Assembly (NCBI GenBank): GCA_022447335.1
Contig: JAKVCF010000020.1
Location: 1-23,879, forward strand
Direction: 5' to 3'
Length of the DNA: 23,879 nucleotides
Source: Planctomycetota bacterium
GTDB lineage: Bacteria; Planctomycetota; UBA1135
This document shows positions 15,652-23,400 of this stretch, piece by piece. Below the pieces are notes generated by a model, which saw nothing but the letters and a program-made list of their open reading frames with translations, was not told the DNA's origin and made no database searches. Numbering within the stretch: the stretch's first letter is position 1; each line of letters begins with the position of its first letter. The position numbers and the translations under genes were made by a program.

Positions 15652-16138
15652 GCAGAAACTCTCCCGTCACTCCTCGGTCGCACACGGCACGCGTGCCGGC
15701 TTGGGACGCGCCGAAACACTCTGGCTGATCGTACTTGCAGCAGGGGTCATCTTCTCCATTCTAGGCTCGCTAAACGCCGACCGGGATGGCCGTGATCTGC
15801 GCGAAGCACGCGATGAGCTGAGCTATCTGGCCGGACAAATCTCCTTCGCTTTGCGGCAAGATGCAAACCAGGGCAAGAATTGGCCTGAGGCATTAGTAAG
15901 CACGGGCAGCGTTCCGAACTCTTGGCAGGGCACTCCCTCGCTGGCCACGGTTTTAGGCGAGTCCACCTTCTTGCCAAGCAATCCTGAGGGCTACGCATAT
16001 CACCTGCAACGCCATGGCCCGCGTGCGTGGGTTTTAAGCGCTGCGCTAGCCGACGGCTCAGCTCTTGACCTCAGCGACCGGGAAGCCCTCGCGGAGGCAC
16101 GCCAGAACAAACTAGCCCTCGATCTGCGCCTGCCTTAA
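15650..16138 (+). CDS. Pseudopilin-like single-pass membrane protein
   Basis: This is a 162-residue protein with one membrane helix at about 23-41 (LWLIVLAAGVIFSILGS), preceded by a basic N-terminus and followed by an amphipathic helix, REARDELSYLAGQISFAL. A short periplasmic domain follows. The layout, the WPEAL turn after the helix, and FLPSNPEGYAYHL towards the C-terminus recall GspG-type pseudopilins. However, the prepilin peptidase motif G-(F/M)TLxE is not canonical: the sequence is GRAETLWL, with the Glu closer than usual. No other secretion or pilus gene is nearby. It could equally be an unrelated small membrane protein. Its start overlaps the thiL start, and its stop lies one base from the end of the convergent thiE-like frame. 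Confidence 0.6.
   Translation: MQKLSRHSSVAHGTRAGLGRAETLWLIVLAAGVIFSILGSLNADRDGRDLREARDELSYLAGQISFALRQDANQGKNWPEALVSTGSVPNSWQGTPSLATVLGESTFLPSNPEGYAYHLQRHGPRAWVLSAALADGSALDLSDREALAEARQNKLALDLRLP
15659..15665 (-). promoter_or_regulatory. Ribosome binding site of thiL
   Basis: GGGAGAG on the minus strand lies seven bases before the thiL ATG. It is the clearest Shine-Dalgarno sequence I found in the window, and it lies within the first codons of the divergent plus-strand gene, so the thiL message must begin inside that gene. Confidence 0.7.
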
Positions 16139-16139
16139 T

Positions 16140-16751
16140 TCAGGCGAGCTCAGCTTCCTTCCAAGCCTGGCATAGCTCCGCAAAGCGCACAGGCTCTAGC
16201 GCTGCACGCAGAACCGCCACACCATGCGCGCCCGCCCGGCGTGCGGCTTGCACCTGCTCCGGTTTCTAGATCCCACCTATCGCAATCACCGGACAGCCTC
16301 GTGACACCATCTGCCGCAGTCCGCTTATGCCCTGCGGTGCGAGAATCTCGCGCTTACTGGGCGTCTCAAAAAGCGGCCCTAATACGACAAATCGTGGCTG
16401 CAAATGCTCCGCTGCATGCAACCATTCGGAGTCGTCATGCACAGAAGCGCCTAGCATCAGATTGGGACTGAGCACGCGCGTCCGCTCCCCCAGCGCAGAC
16501 CATTCGATGGACTGCGCACCCGCTATCGTGGCATCCGCCCCAGCCAGTTGTGCAAGGTCGCGACGACCATGCACCGCTAGCCATGGCGCGCGAGCACGCA
16601 TCTGCGCCAAATCTTGCAGCGCCTGCGCATCTCCCCGCGGCGGCCGGCGAAAAGTCCAGGCCGCCGCCTCGCCAACCCCAGCCATCCACGCCAACAGAGC
16701 ATCGCCCGCAAGTCCACTCGCTACTGCCCAGACGCCGCGCGGCAGAATCAT
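16140..16751 (-). pseudogene. ThiE/TenI-like thiamine-phosphate synthase family gene interrupted by an in-frame TAG
   Basis: The frame runs 204 codons including its final TGA at 16142-16140 and is broken by TAG at 16268-16266 (codon 162). Upstream are family features: GASVHDDSEW (101-110), FVVLGPLFETPSK (121-133) and the phosphate-binding strand CPVIAIGGI (153-161). After the TAG the same frame continues with KPEQVQAARRAGAHGVAVLRAAL, the expected C-terminal phosphate loop and helix. ThiE joins HMP-PP and thiazole phosphate to make thiamine phosphate, while TenI proteins use the same fold for other steps. The usual HLGQEDL segment is not evident, so TenI is also possible. Without the last strand and helix the truncated product is probably inactive. 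The ATG overlaps the previous stop (ATGA). Confidence 0.75.
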
Positions 16752-18748
16752 GAGCTCGCGATGCGAATCGAAACTCCGTAATCATGGATCCAATCGCTGA
16801 GCGGATCTAGATCCACCGGCCCACATATTTTCATCTGATGCCGGTCAATCCGATCCAGCCCAATACGACCCAATTCGGGATGACGCGCAATGCGATCCAA
16901 AATTTCAACTGACTCACAAGTCAGCAGCGACTCGCTCTCACGGTAAGTCACCATGCCATCGCTGCGCGCCCAAGACTCAAGCGAGTATTCAACGTTCTGT
17001 GGTAGAGGCGTCCGACTGAGCTCGCGCAGCAGACTCAGAATCTCATCCAGATCCACACCTTCCGATAAAGCCCGGTGTAAGGAAGCTGGCGTAATGCGAT
17101 AGTGCACGAGGTTGTCTGCCTTTTCGCGATCAGCAAACCGATCAAGTCGGTAAACCAGTTCGTGTGCACGCGGACCAGGGAAGAGCACTACTTCAAAGTC
17201 TGGGTTTATGACCACGTGGCCAGCCGCAGCCAACTCGGTCGCAGGGATCATGCCGAGGAACTCCGCGCCCATCTCGGTCAGCTGCACACAACTCGCCCGG
17301 CCGCCCTCGCCATAGCCCATGTTGATAAAACCGAGTAGATAAAGGTGCTTGCGCACCCACGTGAACAGGTTCCACGCCAAGTTATTCAGATCGCTCGACG
17401 CGCGTAATGGAAAAGAGGCATTATCTGCTGGCATAGCATCGTCGCCCGGCAACTCACTGAGGTACTGATGCCGCGCCAAAAATGGTAAGGCCATTGCGTC
17501 AATCCACATACCGGGCTGAAACTGCTGCAGCACTGTTAGAACTGCACGCCTCATCGGAATCTGGTGTGCCACATCGCCGGGCATGTCCCGATCTTCGGTC
17601 AAACAGTCGAGCATGCGACTCTGCTTTTCGCTCAGGGACAGCGCTAAAAAATCCTTCCCGTCCTCTGTGACGCGAAAACTGCGTTGCCCCGTGCGATCAA
17701 TCAAACGGAAGGCCAACGCGAAACGGTACTCCATCTCGAGGATTTCGAGACGGCCAAACTCACGACCCGGATTCGGCAGCAGGCGCTCGGCCAACCGCTT
17801 GCCGGTCGACTTAAAAATGCTGCCACGAACCGTGAAACGAATCGTTTCGTCATCGACAAAGTTGGCAAAGCGATCAAAGTTCGACACGAAATCGACACCA
17901 ATCGAAGCCACATCGACAGGCGGCCCCAGTGCGCGGTCGTCATCTGTCAGAATCGCCTGCAGCGTTTCACCAAATAGTGCAACTACCTGCCCCCTCTGAC
18001 GCAGACCATGACGCTCGAGGTCGAGATCGCCGACGGTGCCAAGTGAGGCTTCCTCTAACTCCTGCCGGAGCTCATTGGCGCTTAGCGAAATGCCCGCATC
18101 ATCAAGCTCGCGTACCGCCAGGATTCCGCCGTGCTCAGTCGCGATCTTCTCACAGGCTCGCCGCACCTCATCCCCTAAAGCGGCTACGCGCCCTCGAACC
18201 ACTGAAATAGTGCCCATCAGCCGATGCAAAGTGCTTGCCTGAGCCTCAACCTGCTCAGCCCCCGCGCCTTCTTGGCGCAAATGGCGCACCAGCCAACCAC
18301 GGAGACTCAGCAGCTCCTGCGGGCTGGGCGCTTGTGACTCGGCATCACGCAGCGCGCGCCCGGTCTCCTTAGCCACCCCCCAAAGATTAGATGTCTGGCC
18401 AGCATCGCGCATCGACACATTGACCACCAGACCGCACTGCACCAGCTGCGCCAGCGCGCCACGCACCTCGGTCGAGGTCAGCCCTTCACGAGCCGCAGAC
18501 TCGCGGATGTCATCGAACTCGCAAGTCGTGCCACTGCGCCCCAATAGCGCACGCAGCACGACATCTTCACTCGGGTCCAACGTGGCGCGTACGGTCGCCG
18601 CTGCTGCGCCCACCTGCATGCGCTCAATCAGCTCCTGCACCACCGTGGCGCGAGCCTTGGGCGCAGCGCCCCCCACCCAGAGCTCGTGCAGATAAGTCAA
18701 CTCGCTCAGAGCGCGCTGCTTCAACGTGCGGGCCAATGTGATGCGCAT
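16748..18748 (-). CDS. Helicase-associated protein, XPB partner (Helicase_C_3-like domain)
   Basis: This is a 666-residue protein encoded directly behind the XPB helicase. The N-terminal half is helical with winged-helix-like stretches (LDPSEDVVLRALLGRSGTTCEFDDIRESA and STEVRGALAQLVQCGLVVN). The C-terminal part, from about residue 510, reads GHVVINPDFEVVLFPGP, then HYRITPASLHRALSEG and a helical bundle. It matches in style the N-terminal domain of XPB itself (SDLTIVLETAHPQ, TYRITPVSIWNASATG). A conserved protein of this type also sits next to the XPB gene in mycobacteria (Rv0862c beside Rv0861c, from memory), so the pairing is ancient. No ATPase or nuclease motif is visible. ATG 18748 has AAGGA just upstream; a TTG at 18775 overlapping the xpb stop is the alternative. 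Its function is unknown; a regulator or DNA-loading partner of XPB is plausible. Confidence 0.8.
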   Translation of the reverse strand: MRITLARTLKQRALSELTYLHELWVGGAAPKARATVVQELIERMQVGAAAATVRATLDPSEDVVLRALLGRSGTTCEFDDIRESAAREGLTSTEVRGALAQLVQCGLVVNVSMRDAGQTSNLWGVAKETGRALRDAESQAPSPQELLSLRGWLVRHLRQEGAGAEQVEAQASTLHRLMGTISVVRGRVAALGDEVRRACEKIATEHGGILAVRELDDAGISLSANELRQELEEASLGTVGDLDLERHGLRQRGQVVALFGETLQAILTDDDRALGPPVDVASIGVDFVSNFDRFANFVDDETIRFTVRGSIFKSTGKRLAERLLPNPGREFGRLEILEMEYRFALAFRLIDRTGQRSFRVTEDGKDFLALSLSEKQSRMLDCLTEDRDMPGDVAHQIPMRRAVLTVLQQFQPGMWIDAMALPFLARHQYLSELPGDDAMPADNASFPLRASSDLNNLAWNLFTWVRKHLYLLGFINMGYGEGGRASCVQLTEMGAEFLGMIPATELAAAGHVVINPDFEVVLFPGPRAHELVYRLDRFADREKADNLVHYRITPASLHRALSEGVDLDEILSLLRELSRTPLPQNVEYSLESWARSDGMVTYRESESLLTCESVEILDRIARHPELGRIGLDRIDRHQMKICGPVDLDPLSDWIHDYGVSIRIASS

Positions 18749-18771
18749 GTTCCTTGCAGTTCTAGCGAACC

Positions 18772-20478
18772 TCAACCCGCCTCACTCGTCTCGGGATTGA
18801 AAAGCGATTCAGAAGGACGGATCGCGTAGACATACCCTTGCTCTGTCAAGAAGCGCTGCCGCTTCTCGGCATAGTCCTGATCAACCGTACCCTCGGTCAC
18901 GAGGGAATAGAAATGAGCCCCCCCGCCATCAGCCTTGGGGCGCAAGATCCGCCCCAATCGCTGCGCCTCCTCCTGACGTGAACCAAAAGTTCCCGAAATC
19001 TGAATTGCGACGTTGGCATCAGGCAGATCGATTGCAAAATTCCCCACCTTGCTCACGAGAAGAACTTTTTCGCGACCTTCACGGAAGGCTTCATAGAGCT
19101 CTTCGCGTTCCGGGTTCGGCATGCGACCTGTAATGACAGGTACCCCCAGAGCTTCGTGCAGCTCTTCGAGCTGGCTAAGGTAATGCCCGATGATCAGAAT
19201 GCGCTCTCCATCATGCTTATTCAGTAAAGCGCGTAATGCATCGACTTTGGCCGGGTTTTCTGAAGCCATCCGGAAACGCACTCGCTTGCCTGCGGCCAGA
19301 TACTCGAGTCGCAAATCATCATCGAAGGGCACACGTACTTCAACACACTCGACAGCTGCAATATAACCTCGTCGCTCAAGGTCTTTCCAAGGAGCGTCGT
19401 AGCGCTTCGGTCCAATTAGACAGAAGACCTCATCTTCTTTGCCATCTTCGCGAACCAGTGTCGCGGTCAATCCCAGTCGACGACGCGCCTGAATTTCAGC
19501 TGTCGCACGGAATACCGGCGCCGGCAGAAGATGCACTTCGTCATAAACAATCAAGCCCCAATCGCCCTTGGAAAAAAGGTCGAAGTGCAAAAAGTCTTCG
19601 CCCTTCTTCTTGCGGTAAGTCAGGATTTGATAGGTGGTCAGCGTAACCGGGCGAATCTCCTTGGCGTCGCCAGAGTATTCGCCAACCTGATCCTCGGTCA
19701 ACTCGGTCTTGTCAAGCAGCTCGCGCTTCCATTGACGCAAAGCCACCGTGTTCGGCGTCAGTACAAGCGTATTCGAACCAACAGCTGCCATCGCAGCCAA
19801 ACCCACCACGGTCTTACCCGCCCCGCAAGGCAGCACGATGGTGCCGCTGCCACCCAACGCGGTGCCCCCGCGGTAGAAAGCTTCGATGGCTTCGGCCTGG
19901 TATGGGCGCAGCGCAAAGTCGCCACCCTCTACCGTCTGCGCACGCAACTCGATTTCGAGCGGTGCCCCATCGACGTAACCTGCACGGTCTTCGACCGGAT
20001 AACCGAGACGGATCAAACGCTCTTTAACCAAGCCGCGCTTACCTGGCCCCAGGAGCGCCGCTCCAGCAGCTTCATCCACCTGGTCACAGAGCTGCGCCAA
20101 ATCCGGATCGTGCAGCAGCTGTTGGAGGACGGCTGGCTCAGAAGCCTCAAGACGCAAAGTGTCGCCATCGCCTTCCTTATGTAGCGAAAAGATGCCGCAG
20201 CGACGAAACCAAGTACGAATCTCGGCTTCAAAGTTGGAGGGCATGCCATAGCGCGCATTCGCCTCAAGAAAGCCTAAAACAGCATCTGCGCTCAAGCCGG
20301 TAGCCGAGGCGTTCCAAATCGACACTGGCGTAATCCGGTAAGTGTGCAGGAACTCCGGCGACTTCACCAGCTCGGAGAATGGTAGTAGACCATTGCGCAT
20401 CTCCTCGAACTGCGGGTGGGCAGTCTCGAGCACAATGGTCAGATCGCTCTGCAGGATCAGCGCGAGTTCAGCGTTCAC
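18772..20478 (-). CDS. XPB-type superfamily 2 DNA helicase
   Basis: This is a 568-residue homologue of the TFIIH helicase XPB, in the bacterial/archaeal form that unwinds DNA 3' to 5' with ATP. It has an N-terminal domain (about 1-110, with TYRITPVSIWNA at 46-57), then FALRPYQAEAIEAF (Q-like motif, 188-201), Walker A LPCGAGKTVVG (216-226), DEVH (313-316), LTAT (337-340), a RED-type loop LVREDGKEDE (341-350), and motif VI QEEAQRLGRILRPKADGGG (502-520). I chose the GTG at 20478, which overlaps the UvrA-like stop (GTGA), because the sequence from there aligns with the N-terminus of mycobacterial XPB as I remember it. The open frame extends upstream to 20607 inside the UvrA-like gene without similarity. 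All ATPase motifs are intact. Confidence 0.93.
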   Translation of the reverse strand: MNAELALILQSDLTIVLETAHPQFEEMRNGLLPFSELVKSPEFLHTYRITPVSIWNASATGLSADAVLGFLEANARYGMPSNFEAEIRTWFRRCGIFSLHKEGDGDTLRLEASEPAVLQQLLHDPDLAQLCDQVDEAAGAALLGPGKRGLVKERLIRLGYPVEDRAGYVDGAPLEIELRAQTVEGGDFALRPYQAEAIEAFYRGGTALGGSGTIVLPCGAGKTVVGLAAMAAVGSNTLVLTPNTVALRQWKRELLDKTELTEDQVGEYSGDAKEIRPVTLTTYQILTYRKKKGEDFLHFDLFSKGDWGLIVYDEVHLLPAPVFRATAEIQARRRLGLTATLVREDGKEDEVFCLIGPKRYDAPWKDLERRGYIAAVECVEVRVPFDDDLRLEYLAAGKRVRFRMASENPAKVDALRALLNKHDGERILIIGHYLSQLEELHEALGVPVITGRMPNPEREELYEAFREGREKVLLVSKVGNFAIDLPDANVAIQISGTFGSRQEEAQRLGRILRPKADGGGAHFYSLVTEGTVDQDYAEKRQRFLTEQGYVYAIRPSESLFNPETSEAG

Positions 20479-23400
20479 GGGCGTGGAAGCCAGGCGGGAT
20501 GATTCTCTCGCCAAATCGGCGTAGGTCGCCGAGAGGCGAATACCTCGATTGTAGAGACCATTCCCGAGAGCTCCAAGGGGTTCCAACCCGCAGCCGGCAC
20601 CATCCAACGCTGTTCAGCGAGCTCCGGATCTTCAGCGAGCTCGCCAAGAATCGGGGCCCACGCACGCAAGCCTAGGGGGAGACGGAGCATGCGCTCATCG
20701 AGCCGCAGCGTTCCCAGACCACTGGACAGTGCCAACTCCAGGATTTGCGCGATGCGCGGGGTGCCGGCGAAATGCTCCGCCAGTTCGGCGAGAGTGCGGT
20801 CACCAAGGTCCAACCAGCGCAAACCTCGATCCTCAAGGGCCGCCGTCTCGCGGGCCCACCCGCTGCCCTGACAGTATGCGCAACGCAGCCGCAACTCGGG
20901 GTGAACATCGCTACCCCCCTTCCCGCCACAGTTCGAACAACGTCGCGCCGCCGGACCAGAGCCCAGATCAACCTCCAACCAACCGCGCAATCGAGCCTCC
21001 TCAGTGCGCAAGTAATGCTGGCGCAAAGGTTCCGTAAGCCCCAGCGCATCTCGCAATCGTTGCCCACATCGAGCGCGCGGTGGATTGGCCTGGGCGTCAA
21101 GATCGAGGCGGAGGGCAAACGGCACAGGCACAGGGCCAGACGAAGGTGGGCTCCCATCTTCTACGCCCAACGCATAGCCCTCAGGGTCGGTCCAGCGATG
21201 AATTCCGTGCCTGCCATCCAGCAAAGCCTTGGAAAGGCGTTCCGCCAAAGGCCCAGGCAAGGCAGCCAGAGGCTGATCGTGCAGAATGCACACCCCCTCG
21301 ACCGGGGCGATTAGCCAGCCTATCAACCGCGCCAAGCGCGCCGAAGTCGCGTCGAGACCGTTCAGCCGTTGCTCTGCGGACGCGCGCAAGAGTGGCGTGC
21401 CCGCCAGCAAGCGTTCGGCGCGTTGCATCAGAGTAGAACTGCGCGCGTGATGTGTCAGATGCTGCAGCACCTCCTCCAAGGGTGCAGTCAATAGACCATG
21501 AAGGTCTCGATCGCCGAGCTGATGTCGCCAACCCGCATCGATTTCGCCGCAATCGCGACAGGCACCCATGCGATAGCTCCAACTATGCTCATCAGACCAA
21601 GCCAGCAGGCGACCTTCACCGAGCAGCTTGGCCTGATACTCGAGATCCTGAATGCGACCACTGCGACTTTCTGCGCGGGGATCAAAGCGGTCAAGCCAAA
21701 GAGCGTCGTCCAACTGCAGTTCATCTTGCGCGCGTAGCGGAATGCGTTCACCTCCACGCCACAGACGGCGGAAGCCGGCCGCAAGCAGGAACTTCGCTTC
21801 CACTCCCTGCGCACCATCCGGAAGATTCGGGCGCAAGGTGAAAACCAGCTCCCCGCGTGGCGCAGCATCCGGCACGTCGCCTCGCAATGCCTCGGCCAAG
21901 TTCTCCCACGGCCCGCGCCCGCCACAGGAAGCGCAAGCCGGACCACCTTCTGTACGCAAAATACGTTCGATCGCCGGGCTCAAGCCGAGCACCTCGCCCA
22001 GCGTGGCATCAGCTTGCGGGGTGGTCGGCCAAGCAGTCGGCGCGAGCGCCATAACGGCTTCTCTCTCAGCTGTCGGTAAGGAGGCTTCGCCGAGACGTGC
22101 GCCTCCGACATGATCCCTCAACAGAGGTGATCTCGTCGCTAACTCGCGCTGCAGAGCGTCTTCCAAAGCGCTCCGTCCGCGCCGACTTAGATCGTCAGAC
22201 AAAGCCTCGCTCTTTGGTAAGGCCACGATCTCACGCGGCCCAGGAGTCGGCGACGCGTCCGAACGCGAGCGCAGCCAAATACCAGTGGGAGTCTCCGTTT
22301 CGGCGAGGCCGAAAGGCGTACCGCAATACAGCAGCTGCCCACCTTCCGGACCCGCGCCAGGCCCTAACTCCACGACCGTATCAGCTGAACGCACTAACAC
22401 TTCATGGTGTTCTGCAACCCAAAAGCTGTGCCCCTCCGCGCAAAGCTTCTGCAACAAAGCAACTACCTTACGCGCCTCACGGAAGGGAAGGCCCAGACAC
22501 GGCTCGTCGAGCAAAAAAAGCTGTGGCCGATCGCGACGCGCACTCGCAAGCGCCCGTGCGAGCGCAATTCGCCCACGCTCACCGAGGGATAGGTGACGCC
22601 CCCGTTCGCCGAAAGTGCGCTGCCCCAGTCCGAGCGCAATGAGATGACGAACCAAGGTGCGCAGACGACCATCAGAGGGCAAGCGCTTCTCGATGCGCTC
22701 AAGCGGCGTCGTCAACCATTCACGCAAAGTGCGATTGCGCAGCCTTAACTCGAGTAGATCTTCTTTAATCCCAAGACCCTCGCAGGCACTGCACGGAAGA
22801 CTGGCAACATCAGTGCCATGACCACGACAACGATCGCATCCACCTTGCCCAACTCGTGCAACCAGATCAGAAGGACTCAGACCGCGCATGCGACCTTCTT
22901 CGCCTTCGGCGAAAGCGCGTCGAATCTCGCTCCAGGCGCCTGCGAGCGTGGCCACGGTCGAGAAAGCTGAGGATCCGAGCGCTCGCTCTAGCAGCACGCG
23001 CACTCCACCCAACGGCAGGGCACCCTCGATGCCCCGCTCTTCGCGCAGCCGTGGCACCAATTCTTCGTCGAGCAGAGTCGACTTTCCACTGCCACTAACT
23101 CCGACAACCGCAACCAACTGACCTAGTGGTAAATCGAGGTTAGGAATATCGAGAAAGCGCGTGCGTAAATTAGAGAAACGCAGGCTTCGCTCGACTGGCG
23201 CAAGCGAAGCGGGATGCGCACGCGCGCCGAGAACTTCGTCTTCCGGCTCAGGCAGGCTCGCACGGGGACCTTGACCAACCACCGTCCCTCCTTCAGGCCC
23301 GCCCCCTGGCCCGAGTAGAAGCCAGTGATCCGCCGCCTCTAGAAACTCACGCGCAGGGTCGGCAGTCAATACGGTATTGCCCTGGTCCACTAGTTCCCGC

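Noticed and set aside
16266..16268. Genome-wide recoding of TAG as a sense codon
   Set aside because: TAG ends at least five other genes here at sensible places (1931, 3598, 8540, 11186 and 12842), including purM at its normal length, so TAG is an ordinary stop in this organism.
19531..20184. Plus-strand open frame of 217 codons opposite the XPB helicase
   Set aside because: The opposite strand encodes all XPB motifs without a break. This frame has no recognisable motif or ribosome binding site.
20479..20607. XPB start at TTG 20607
   Set aside because: The added 43 residues lie in the coding region of the UvrA-like gene and have no counterpart in XPB; the GTG at 20478 gives the expected N-terminus and a GTGA overlap.
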